DNA of 33,562 nucleotides from Alphaproteobacteria bacterium 65-37 (GTDB taxonomy: Bacteria > Pseudomonadota > Alphaproteobacteria > Reyranellales > Reyranellaceae): positions 1 to 33,562 of the forward strand of contig MKRV01000108.1 in the NCBI GenBank assembly GCA_001897995.1, in the 5' to 3' direction. Positions within the stretch are counted from its first letter, which is position 1. The number at the start of each line of letters is the position of its first letter. Under the pieces are notes generated by a model. That model worked only from the letters and a program-made list of their open reading frames with translations, made no database searches and had not been told where the DNA came from. Below are positions 14,916-22,321 of the stretch, one piece after another. Made by a program: the position numbers and the translations under genes.

Positions 14916-15362
14916 ATGCTCGTTGTCGTGGCAGCGGCCGCTGCGTTCGCCCTGGCGAGCGTCGGCGGCGGTCTTTACGAGTTCCTGGTCGTCGATCCGT
15001 TCTGGCCGAAGCGGCCGGATCTGATCCAGCCGGCACGGGGCGGCATCTCGCGCAAGCGGTTCTGGATCTCAATCCATGTTGCGTTCGAACTCGCCTTGAT
15101 CGCGGCGATCGTCTTGGCCTGGTCGCAGCCGTCGGTACGCGATCCGCTGCTGGTGGCGCTGGCCAGTCATGCCGTGATGCGCGTCTGGTCGGGCTTCGAC
15201 TTCATTCCCAAGGCGCTTGCCTTCGAGAAGGCCGATCCCGGCGAAGTCAACCTGTCCAAGGCGCAGGCCTGGACGCGCCGCAGCCGCTTGCGTTTGCCGC
15301 TCGATCTGATCACCTGTGGCGGCATGTTGACGGCCTTCGTGGCCGCGGCCCGTCTGGGGTGA
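14916..15362 (+). CDS. Small integral membrane protein of unknown function
   Basis: About 148 residues with three to four predicted transmembrane helices: residues 1-22 (MLVVVAAAAAFALASVGGGLYE), about 50-70 (HVAFELALIAAIVLAWSQ), a weaker one near LLVALASHAVMRVW, and a C-terminal one (LITCGGMLTAFVAAARL). A conserved-looking loop VVDPFWPKRPDLIQPARGG follows the first helix. I do not recognise the family with confidence. ATG 14916 is preferred over 14910 because AAGGAG (14902-14907) is 8 bases from it and only 2 from the other. It is followed 21 bases later by marR, so it is probably the regulator's main target. Confidence 0.7.
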   Translation: MLVVVAAAAAFALASVGGGLYEFLVVDPFWPKRPDLIQPARGGISRKRFWISIHVAFELALIAAIVLAWSQPSVRDPLLVALASHAVMRVWSGFDFIPKALAFEKADPGEVNLSKAQAWTRRSRLRLPLDLITCGGMLTAFVAAARLG

Positions 15363-15383
15363 GGGCCCGTCTGAGGTGAGGGA

Positions 15384-15881
15384 ATGGCAGGACGAAAGAA
15401 GGGCGAAGCAGACATCGAACTGGTACGCCGGGTCGGGGAGCTGATCCGGCGGGTGGGGGCACAAAGCGTCATCGTCAGCCAGACCGTGGCGACGCGCTTT
15501 GGCCTCAACACCACCGACCTCGAATGTCTCGACCTGATTCAGCTTCAGGGGCGTGTCTCGGCAGGCGAACTTGCCGCCGCGACCGGCCTGACGTCGGGCG
15601 CCGTGACGGCATTGATCGATCGGCTCGAACGGGCAGGTTATGTCGAGCGGGTCGACGATCCGGCCGACCGGCGCCGGGTCCTGGTGCGGATCCGCAAAGG
15701 CTCGATCGCCGAGATCGAGAAGGTCTATGCGCCCCTGCAGAAGCGGACTTTCGCGCTCTGGTCGCAGTACAGCGACGCCGATCTCGAGGTGATTGCCGAC
15801 TTCCTGTCCCGCAACCTCGAACTCAGCAGCAGTTGGGTGGCCGAGTTGCGCGAGGGGGCGTCGAAGCGTAAGTCCCTCTAG
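15384..15881 (+). CDS. MarR-family transcriptional regulator
   Basis: A 165-residue winged-helix protein: GLNTTDLECLDLIQLQGRVSAGELAAATGLTSGAVTALIDRLERAGYVERVDDPADRRRVLVRI. It has the recognition helix (SGAVTALIDRLERAG) and the DxRR wing motif of MarR proteins. Helices at both ends provide the dimer interface. The C-terminus is basic (GASKRKSL). It is co-directional with the preceding membrane-protein gene and likely autoregulates from 14852-14877. The sensed ligand is unknown. A T-less hairpin (CCGGCC 15917-15922 with GGCCGG 15927-15932) follows. Confidence 0.92.
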   Translation: MAGRKKGEADIELVRRVGELIRRVGAQSVIVSQTVATRFGLNTTDLECLDLIQLQGRVSAGELAAATGLTSGAVTALIDRLERAGYVERVDDPADRRRVLVRIRKGSIAEIEKVYAPLQKRTFALWSQYSDADLEVIADFLSRNLELSSSWVAELREGASKRKSL

Positions 15882-15968
15882 ACATTGACGAATCCGGGCT
15901 TCGCTAGACTCGAAAACCGGCCGTCGGGCCGGACGGGCGCGGTGGAAAATCAACGTGAAAACAACGGG

Positions 15969-15997
15969 TTGACGGATCGGGTTCCGGTCCGTATTTT
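15969..15997 (+). promoter_or_regulatory. Sigma70-like promoter for rpmJ
   Basis: -35 TTGACG (15969-15974) and -10 TATTTT (15992-15997) are separated by an ideal 17 bases. Transcription would begin near 16004, giving a leader of about 50 bases before the rpmJ ATG. A second TTGACG at 15885 has only 14 bases to TAGACT and is less convincing. Confidence 0.6.
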
Positions 15998-16016
15998 CCG
16001 CCCGCTTTCGGAATTC

Positions 16017-16040
16017 CCCCGGCCTCAGCCGGGGCTTTTT
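16017..16040 (+). terminator. Leader hairpin with T-run upstream of rpmJ
   Basis: CCCCGGC (16017-16023) pairs perfectly with GCCGGGG (16031 region, 16028-16034) around CTCA, followed by CTTTTT. This has the form of an intrinsic terminator. It can end the marR transcript, but it also lies downstream of the rpmJ promoter and only 14 bases before the rpmJ start codon, so it may attenuate rpmJ. Confidence 0.75.
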
Positions 16041-16054
16041 GTTGAGTTAGGACC

Positions 16055-16180
16055 ATGAAGATCCGTCATTCTCTCAAGTCGGTGAAGGCCCGTCACAAGG
16101 ACTGCCGCATCGTGCGCCGCAAGGGCCGCGTCTACGTGATCAACAAGACCAACCCGCGCTTCAAGGCACGCCAGGGCTGA
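16055..16180 (+). CDS. rpmJ: 50S ribosomal protein L36 (bL36)
   Basis: A 41-residue basic protein beginning [16 protein letters not shown] and ending [14 protein letters not shown], the conserved L36 fold bound to 23S rRNA in the large subunit. It has only one cysteine (DCRIVRR), so it is the zinc-independent type without the CxxC...CxxxxH ribbon. This longer form is common in Alphaproteobacteria. TAGGA lies just upstream of the ATG. It is monocistronic, with its own promoter and a strong terminator at 16219-16251. Confidence 0.96.
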   Translation: MKIRHSLKSVKARHKDCRIVRRKGRVYVINKTNPRFKARQG

Positions 16181-16218
16181 CTGGCTGTCTGACGCGACGT
16201 TAGCGTCTTTATGAAGAA

Positions 16219-16251
16219 AGCGGCGGAGGCCTTCGGCTTCCGCCGCTTTTT
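16219..16251 (+). terminator. Rho-independent terminator after rpmJ
   Basis: AGCGGCGGAGGCC and GGCTTCCGCCGCT form a GC-rich stem of 12-13 pairs with one G-T contact and a TTC loop, followed by TTTTTC. Position 40 bases after the rpmJ stop and strength make this a confident intrinsic terminator. Confidence 0.9.
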
Positions 16252-16272
16252 CATTTGGCGTAAGAGCGATGC

Positions 16273-17760
16273 ATGCAGATGCCGCCGCTCGACCCCGCCA
16301 TTCTCTCGCGCCGTTCCGAGATCGTGGCGGCGTTGCGTGCCATCGTGCCGGGCGAGGGCGTGATCGACGACCTCGACGGCATGCGCCCCTACGAGTGCGA
16401 CGCGCTGTCGGCCTATCGGCAGATGCCGCTGGTCGTCGTCCTGCCCGACACGGTCGCGCAGGTCTCCGCCATTCTGCGCTACTGCCAGGACAACAAGGTC
16501 AAGGTGGTGCCCCGCGGCGCCGGCACGTCGCTGTCCGGTGGCTCGATGCCGGTGGGCGATGCGATCCTGCTGGGGCTGGGCAAGTTCAACCGCGTGCTCG
16601 AGATCGACTACGCCAATCGCTGCGCCCGTGTGCAGCCGGGCGTCACCAACCTCGGCATCACCAAGGCGGTCGAGCACGAGGGCTTCTACTACGCACCTGA
16701 TCCCAGTTCGCAGATCGCCTGCTCGATCGGCGGCAATGTCGCGGAGAATTCCGGCGGCGTGCACTGCCTGAAATACGGCCTCACCACCAACAACCTGCTG
16801 GGCATCGAGATGGTGCTGATGACCGGCGAGGTCGTGCGGCTGGGGGGCAAGCATCTCGATGCCGGCGGCTACGACCTGATGGGCCTGATGACCGGCTCGG
16901 AAGGCTTGTTGGGCGTCGTCACCGAGGTGACGGTACGCCTGCTGCGCAAGCCCTCGACTGCGCGGGCCGTGCTGCTGGGCTTTCCCACCGAAGCGGGCGC
17001 GGCCGACTGCGTCGCGGCCGTCATTGCCGCCGGCATCATTCCCGGCGGCATGGAAATGATGGACCGGGATGCCGTGAAGTGCGCCGAGGCCTATGTCGGG
17101 GCGGGCTATCCGCTCGATGCCGAGGGTCTCCTGATCGTCGAGCTGGATGGACCCGAGGTCGAGGTCGACCATCTGGTCGCGCGAGTCGAGGAGATCGCCC
17201 GCGAGCGGGGCGCCACGACCTGTCGCGTGAGCCGCGACGAGCAGGAGCGGGTGCTGTTCTGGGCCGGCCGCAAGGCGGCCTTCCCGGCCGTCGGCCAGAT
17301 CTCGCCCGACTATATGTGCCTCGACGGCTCGGTGCCGCGCGGCCGACTGGTCGAGGTGCTGAGCGAGATGCGCCAGATGTCGAAGCAGCATGGCCTGCGC
17401 GTCGTCAACGTCTTCCATGCCGGCGACGGCAACCTGCATCCGCTGATCCTGTTCGACGCCAATAATCCCGACGAGTTGCGTCGCTGCGAAGAGTTTGGCG
17501 CCGACATCCTGCGGCTCTGCGTGCGGGTCGGTGGCGTGCTGACGGGCGAGCACGGCGTTGGCATCGAAAAGCGCGACCTGATGGGGGAGCAGTTCACCGA
17601 GATCGATCTCGACCAGCAGATGCGTGTGAAGTGCGCCTTCGATCCTGACCACCTGCTCAATCCCGGCAAGGTGTTTCCCAAGCTGCGCCGCTGTGCCGAG
17701 CTCGGTCGGCTGGTCGTGACGCAGAACAAGATCCCGTTCCCCGACATTCCGCGGTTCTGA
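16273..17760 (+). CDS. glcD: Glycolate oxidase subunit GlcD (FAD-linked)
   Basis: A 495-residue FAD-binding PCMH/VAO-family subunit that oxidises glycolate (or D-lactate) to glyoxylate together with GlcE and GlcF. FAD-binding features are VVPRGAGTSLSGGSMP (about 78-93), PDPSSQIACSIGGNVAENSGG (142-162) and the YDLMGLMTGSEGLLGVVTEVTV segment. The C-terminal cap carries VFHAGDGNLHPLILFD and GEHGVGIEKRDLMGEQF, ending in DPDHLLNPGKVFP. ATG 16273 or 16279 may be the start. It directly follows the rpmJ terminator and leads glcDEF, with a 3-base gap to glcE. glcC-type regulator and glcB are not adjacent. Confidence 0.95.
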   Translation: MQMPPLDPAILSRRSEIVAALRAIVPGEGVIDDLDGMRPYECDALSAYRQMPLVVVLPDTVAQVSAILRYCQDNKVKVVPRGAGTSLSGGSMPVGDAILLGLGKFNRVLEIDYANRCARVQPGVTNLGITKAVEHEGFYYAPDPSSQIACSIGGNVAENSGGVHCLKYGLTTNNLLGIEMVLMTGEVVRLGGKHLDAGGYDLMGLMTGSEGLLGVVTEVTVRLLRKPSTARAVLLGFPTEAGAADCVAAVIAAGIIPGGMEMMDRDAVKCAEAYVGAGYPLDAEGLLIVELDGPEVEVDHLVARVEEIARERGATTCRVSRDEQERVLFWAGRKAAFPAVGQISPDYMCLDGSVPRGRLVEVLSEMRQMSKQHGLRVVNVFHAGDGNLHPLILFDANNPDELRRCEEFGADILRLCVRVGGVLTGEHGVGIEKRDLMGEQFTEIDLDQQMRVKCAFDPDHLLNPGKVFPKLRRCAELGRLVVTQNKIPFPDIPRF

Positions 17761-17763
17761 GAA

Positions 17764-18933
17764 ATGGCAAGTACGATCAAGCCGCGCTCGCCCGCGGAGC
17801 TGCGGCAGGCGGTCGAGTGGGCGCTGAACGAGGGCGTGACACTCGACATCCGTGGCAGCGGCGCCAAGCTGGCACTGGGCAAGCCCATGGTCTGTGACCA
17901 GGTGCTCGATCTCTCCGGCCTGTCCGGTGTCGTCGATTATGCGCCCGAGGAGCTGGTCGTGACCTTGCGGGCCGGCACACCCCTCAAGGAGGTCGAGGCG
18001 TTGCTGGCCCAGCGTAACCAGATGCTGGCTTTCGAGCCGCCCGATCTTGGTCCCTTGCTGGGGCAGCCGGCGGGCGAAGGGACGCTCGTCGGTGCGCTGA
18101 TGGGCAATCTCGCCGGTCCGCGTCGTCTCTCGGCCGGCGCGGCGCGCGATCATCTGCTGGGTTTCAGCGGCGTCAACGGCCGCGGCGAGGCCTTCAAGTC
18201 GGGCGGCAAGGTGATGAAGAACGTCACCGGCTACGATCTCTCCAAGGTCCTGGCCGGTTCCTGGGGGACGCTCGCCGTGCTCGACGAGGTGTCGGTGAAA
18301 GTCCTGCCGGCACCCGACCAGACGCGAACGCTGCTGCTGCACGGCCTTGCCGACGAAGCCGCCGTCCAGGCCATGTGTGCCGCCATGGGAAGCCCGCACG
18401 AAGTGTCGGGCGCTGCTCACATGCTGGGCAGGACGGCACTGCGCATCGAAGGCGTGGCCCCCTCCGTGGAGGCGCGCCTCAAGGGGCTGCGCGACCTGCT
18501 GATGGAGAGCGGCGCTTCCGTGGAAGAGCTGGGCACCCTGGAAAGCCGCGCCTTCTGGCGCGAGGTGCGCGACGTGATGCCCTTGAAGGCCGCGGCCAAT
18601 GACGTGGTCTGGAAGGTCTCCTGTCCGCCAACCGAAGGGCCGGGCGTGGTGGCGCGCATCCGCGCCGGCTGTCCCGCCGTCGAGGCTTTCTACGACTGGT
18701 CGGGTGGCCTCGTCTGGCTGGCACTGCCCAACAGCGCCGATGCCGATCAAGCGCTGGTCCGCGGGGCACTGGGCCCGGCCGGTGGCCACGCCACCCTGAT
18801 CCGTGCTCCCGAAGCCGTGCGTGCCGAGGTCGCCGTCTTCCAGCCGCCCGCGCCGGCGCTGGCCGCCCTGTCGGCCCGCGTGAAGGAAAGCTTCGATCCC
18901 AAACGCCTCTTTAATCCGGGACGGATGGGCTGA
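17764..18933 (+). CDS. glcE: Glycolate oxidase subunit GlcE
   Basis: A 389-residue FAD-binding subunit paralogous to GlcD but shorter. The PCMH core shows TLDIRGSGAKLALGKP, LVVTLRAGTPLKEVEALLAQ, TLVGALMGNLAGPRRLSAGAARDHLLGFSGVNGRGEAFKSGGKVMKNVTGYDLSKVLAGSWGTL split over the usual loops. The C-terminal SFDPKRLFNPGRM matches the family end. It lies between glcD and glcF with gaps of 3 and 2 bases, so subunits are made together. Confidence 0.94.
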   Translation: MASTIKPRSPAELRQAVEWALNEGVTLDIRGSGAKLALGKPMVCDQVLDLSGLSGVVDYAPEELVVTLRAGTPLKEVEALLAQRNQMLAFEPPDLGPLLGQPAGEGTLVGALMGNLAGPRRLSAGAARDHLLGFSGVNGRGEAFKSGGKVMKNVTGYDLSKVLAGSWGTLAVLDEVSVKVLPAPDQTRTLLLHGLADEAAVQAMCAAMGSPHEVSGAAHMLGRTALRIEGVAPSVEARLKGLRDLLMESGASVEELGTLESRAFWREVRDVMPLKAAANDVVWKVSCPPTEGPGVVARIRAGCPAVEAFYDWSGGLVWLALPNSADADQALVRGALGPAGGHATLIRAPEAVRAEVAVFQPPAPALAALSARVKESFDPKRLFNPGRMG

Positions 18934-18935
18934 CG

Positions 18936-20255
18936 ATGCAGACCAACTTCACCCTGGCGCAGCTTGCCGATCCCGAAACCGCGCGCAGCGAACAGATCCT
19001 GCGCAAATGCGTGCATTGCGGCTTCTGTACCGCGACCTGTCCGACTTTCGTGTTGCTGGGCGACGAGCGCGACAGCCCCCGTGGCCGCATCTATCTCATC
19101 AAGGCGATGCTGGAGGGCGATCGTGCCGCGACGGCACAGGAAGTTCGCCATGTCGATCGCTGCCTGTCGTGCCTTTCCTGCATGACGACCTGCCCGTCGG
19201 GCGTGAACTACATGCACCTGGTCGATCACGGCCGGCATCGCATCGAAGAGACCTTTACGCGGGCGCTGCCCGACCGGCTGATGCGTGGATTGCTGGCCTG
19301 GCTGATGCCGCGGCCAAATCTGTTCCGCTGGACCATGGTGCTGGGCCGGCTCGCCAAGCCGCTGGCGCCGTTGCTGCCGGCGACCAGTCGCGATGCGGGG
19401 GGCGCCACCTTCCTGCCGCGCCTGCGCGCCATGCTGGAGGCTGTACCCGACCGACTGGCGCCGCCCTCGGCGGTTGACCGGCCGCAGACCTTTCCCGCCA
19501 AGGGGCTGCGTCGCAAGCGGGTGGCGCTGATGCCGGGCTGCGGCCAGCAGGTGCTGGCGCCCGAGGTCAACGAGGCCACCGTCAGGCTGCTGACGCGCCA
19601 CGACATCGAGGTGGTGAATGTTGCGGGCTCCGGCTGTTGCGGCTCCTCGGTGCTGCATGTCGGCCGCAATGAAGAGGCCGTCGAACTGGCAAAGCGCAAC
19701 ATCACAGCCTGGCTGAAGGAGATCGACGGGGCCGGGCTCGACGCCATCGTGATCAATGCGTCGGGTTGCGGCACCACGGTCAAGGATTACGGCCACATGC
19801 TGGCCGACGAGCCGGAATGGCGGGAGAAGGCGAAACAGGTGGGCCGCCTCGCCAAGGACGTCAGCGAGGTCATGGCCGAGGTCGGGCTCGCGAACGTGAC
19901 GCCGCAGAACCTCACCGTCGCCTACCATGCGGCCTGCTCCATGCAGCATGGCCAGAAGCTGATCGAACCACCCAAGAAGCTGCTGCGCGATGCCGGCTTC
20001 GTCGTGAAGGATGTGCCCGAGGGCCATCTCTGCTGCGGCTGGGCCGGCACCTATCAGGTATTGCAGCCCACCCTGTCGCGCCGCCTGCGTGACCGCAAAG
20101 TGGCCAACATCGAGAGCCTGAAGCCCGACGTGATCGCGGCCGGCAATTTCGGCTGCATCGGCAACATTGCCTCAGGGACCGGGATTCCGATCGCCCATAC
20201 GGTCGAGCTGCTCGATTGGGCGACGGGAGGCCCCAAGCCGGCGGCGCTGGGCTGA
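18936..20255 (+). CDS. glcF: Glycolate oxidase iron-sulfur subunit GlcF
   Basis: A 439-residue electron-transfer subunit with two [4Fe-4S] ferredoxin motifs: Cys25, 28, 31 and 35 (CVHCGFCTATCP) and Cys76, 79, 82 and 86 (CLSCLSCMTTCP). Two CCG-type domains follow in the C-terminal half (GSGCCGSSVLHVG and HLCCGWAGTYQ), as in heterodisulfide-reductase-like proteins. It passes electrons from the flavin subunits to the membrane quinone pool. Final gene of glcDEF. The next gene starts 87 bases later and is probably separate. Confidence 0.95.
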   Translation: MQTNFTLAQLADPETARSEQILRKCVHCGFCTATCPTFVLLGDERDSPRGRIYLIKAMLEGDRAATAQEVRHVDRCLSCLSCMTTCPSGVNYMHLVDHGRHRIEETFTRALPDRLMRGLLAWLMPRPNLFRWTMVLGRLAKPLAPLLPATSRDAGGATFLPRLRAMLEAVPDRLAPPSAVDRPQTFPAKGLRRKRVALMPGCGQQVLAPEVNEATVRLLTRHDIEVVNVAGSGCCGSSVLHVGRNEEAVELAKRNITAWLKEIDGAGLDAIVINASGCGTTVKDYGHMLADEPEWREKAKQVGRLAKDVSEVMAEVGLANVTPQNLTVAYHAACSMQHGQKLIEPPKKLLRDAGFVVKDVPEGHLCCGWAGTYQVLQPTLSRRLRDRKVANIESLKPDVIAAGNFGCIGNIASGTGIPIAHTVELLDWATGGPKPAALG

Positions 20256-20341
20256 ATCCTTTCTATAACCAGCTGTCCGAAGGACCCGGAGGCGCGGGTT
20301 CCGGTGTATAGTAAGCGCCTTCTTCCTGCCCGAGCGGATCC

Positions 20342-20935
20342 ATGCCGTTCCCTCGCTCATGCCTCGCGGCCGTTGTCGGCCTCATTCTGGCGGCAACGGT
20401 CTCGGCTCAGAATATCGGGAGCCGTTCCATGCTCGATACCTTGTTCGCCAAGCTGCAGACGGCGACCGACCCTTCGGCCATCCAGGCGCTGGAAGCGGCG
20501 ATCTGGGAACAGTGGACCATGGTGCCCGATCCGGCGCAGCGCAGAATGATGCTGCGCGGCATTGCCGAGATGCAGAGCCGCGATTTTCAGGCCGCCGTCA
20601 CGACCTTCACGCAACTGATCGCGCTCGCCCCCGACCTGGCCGAGGCCTGGAACAAGCGGGCGACTGCACACTGGCTGATGGGCAACTTCACGGCGTCGAT
20701 CGCCGATATCTGCGAGACGGTGAAGCGCGAGCCGCGCCACTTCGGCGCCTATTCCGGCCTCGGCATGATTCGCGCGGAGCGTGGCGAGGCCGGGCGTGCC
20801 GTCGTGGCCTTCGAATTGGCGCGCAAATACAATCCGCACATCGCCGGCATCGATGATGAAATTGCCCGGCTCAAGGCCGAAGGGGGCGAACCGTCCGATC
20901 CGCTGGACTGTGGACAACGTACAGCCGGGCACTGA
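20342..20935 (+). CDS. Exported TPR-repeat protein
   Basis: A 197-residue protein with a signal peptide (PRSCLAAVVGLILAATVSAQ, cleavage near residue 22). About three TPR-like helix pairs follow: MLRGIAEMQSRDFQAAVTTFTQLIALAPDLAEAWNKRATAHWLMGNFTASIADICETVKREP split across repeats 1 and 2, then FGAYSGLGMIRAERGEAGRAVVAFELARKYNPH. Such proteins act as periplasmic scaffolds. The partner is unknown. A TATAGT at 20307-20312 could be its -10, without a good -35. A T-less hairpin (CCGTGCC 20977-20983 with GGCACGG 20987-20993) follows. Confidence 0.85.
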   Translation: MPFPRSCLAAVVGLILAATVSAQNIGSRSMLDTLFAKLQTATDPSAIQALEAAIWEQWTMVPDPAQRRMMLRGIAEMQSRDFQAAVTTFTQLIALAPDLAEAWNKRATAHWLMGNFTASIADICETVKREPRHFGAYSGLGMIRAERGEAGRAVVAFELARKYNPHIAGIDDEIARLKAEGGEPSDPLDCGQRTAGH

Positions 20936-21032
20936 CGGGCGACGCCGGCTTGGCGTGCCTCTGGCCCCTAAGCTTGCCGTGCCTCCGGCACGGGGGCACA
21001 TTGCCAATCATCTGATTCCGAGGGAGTAGGAA

Positions 21033-22268
21033 ATGGCCACGTTGTATGTCGGCGGACGGCTGTTCGACGGCGAGAAGGTGCAAGACGGGCAGGCGGTGCT
21101 GGAAGAGGGCGGCCGCATCAAGCGCGTCGCGCCGGCCGGCGAGTTCAAGGGCTTCGCCGGTGAGCGGGTCGACACGACCGGCGGCACCTTGATTCCGGGC
21201 CTGATCGACTGCCACGTCCATTCGCTGTCGGGTGCCGAGGGCAATCCCGGTGCGGTGCAGGATCGCATGACGCCGGCGCAGATTACGGTGCGTGGGTTGG
21301 AATTCATGCAGCGCACGCTCGACGGCGGCATCACTGCCGTGCGCGACTGCGGCGGCAAGGACTATATGGAATTCGCCATCCGCGATGCGCTGAACGCCGG
21401 CCGTTTCCTGGGGCCGACCATGCGCTGTGCCGGTCGCATGATCTGCATGACCGGCGGCCACGGCAACCGCACCGGTCGCGTCGCCGACGGTCCCGACGAG
21501 GTCGTCAAGGCGGTGCGCGAGCAGATCCATGCCGGCTCCGACCTGGTCAAGATCATGGCGACCGGCGGCGTCATGACGCCAGGCGTCAATCCCGAGGATG
21601 CGCACTACAGCGCCGAGGAGATGAAGGCGGGCATCACTGAAGCGCATCGCTTTCACAAATGCTGCGCCAGTCACGCCCAGGGCGCGCTCGGCATCCTGAA
21701 CGCCGTGCGCGGTGGCATCGATTCGATCGAGCATGGCATCTTCATGGACGACGAGTGCTGTCGTGAGATGAAGGAGCGGGGCGTCTGGCTGGTGCCGACC
21801 CTGGCGGCCGTGAAGAACATCCTCAAGGGCTACGACGATGGCGACCGCTCGATCCCCGACTACGTGATCGAGAAGGCGCGCCGCGTGTTCGATCGCCACA
21901 TCGCCTCGATCAAGATGTACTACTCGGCCGGCGGGCGCATTGCCATGGGCACCGATGCCGGCACGCCGCACAATCGTCACGGCGAGAATGCGCGCGAACT
22001 CGAATACATGTGCGAGATCGGTATCTCGGCGCGCGATTCGCTGTTCTTCTCGACGGCGAGCGCCGCCGACCTGATGCGGCTGGGCGACCATGGCCGTATC
22101 AAGGAAGGCAACATTGCCGACCTCGTGCTGTGCGATGGCGATGCCCTGGCCGACATCAAGCAGGCCGCGCGCAAGGAGAACCACCGCATGGTGGTGAAGC
22201 GCGGCACCGTTGCGCGCGACAACCGGGCGGCCTTTACTGCGGGCGCGGCCCGCGTCGCGGCCGAGTAA
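21033..22268 (+). CDS. Metal-dependent amidohydrolase (imidazolonepropionase/prolidase-like)
   Basis: A 411-residue TIM-barrel hydrolase. Ligands visible are His61 and His63 in DCHVHS, Lys173 in DLVKIMATGG (the probable carboxylated bridging lysine), His214 in ASHAQG, His234 in IEHGIF and Asp308 in GTDAGTP. This is the subgroup related to imidazolonepropionase and to Xaa-Pro or Xaa-Arg dipeptidases. N- and C-terminal strands form the small beta-sandwich (LYVGGRLFDG, GNIADLVLCDGDAL). No signal peptide, so cytoplasmic. Substrate uncertain. Similar proteins hydrolyse aryl-amides, cyclic imides or N-acyl dipeptides. Confidence 0.88.
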   Translation: MATLYVGGRLFDGEKVQDGQAVLEEGGRIKRVAPAGEFKGFAGERVDTTGGTLIPGLIDCHVHSLSGAEGNPGAVQDRMTPAQITVRGLEFMQRTLDGGITAVRDCGGKDYMEFAIRDALNAGRFLGPTMRCAGRMICMTGGHGNRTGRVADGPDEVVKAVREQIHAGSDLVKIMATGGVMTPGVNPEDAHYSAEEMKAGITEAHRFHKCCASHAQGALGILNAVRGGIDSIEHGIFMDDECCREMKERGVWLVPTLAAVKNILKGYDDGDRSIPDYVIEKARRVFDRHIASIKMYYSAGGRIAMGTDAGTPHNRHGENARELEYMCEIGISARDSLFFSTASAADLMRLGDHGRIKEGNIADLVLCDGDALADIKQAARKENHRMVVKRGTVARDNRAAFTAGAARVAAE

Positions 22269-22321
22269 GCCTCGCAGACAGAGCGGGCAGCTAGCGAGCG
22301 GCGGGCGGTTCCGGAGATTTC

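Noticed and set aside
15885..15910. TTGACG and TAGACT as another promoter before rpmJ
   Set aside because: The spacer is 14 bases, too short compared with 16-18. The pair at 15969-15997 is clearly better.
16132..18789. An 885-codon open frame on the minus strand opposite glcD and glcE
   Set aside because: It is antisense to well-conserved genes, is rich in His, Gln, Arg and Ala without domain patterns, and arises from GC-rich codon use.
20977..20993. Hairpin after the TPR gene as an intrinsic terminator
   Set aside because: The stem is perfect but is followed by GGGGCACA, with no T-run, so a terminator call is not supported.
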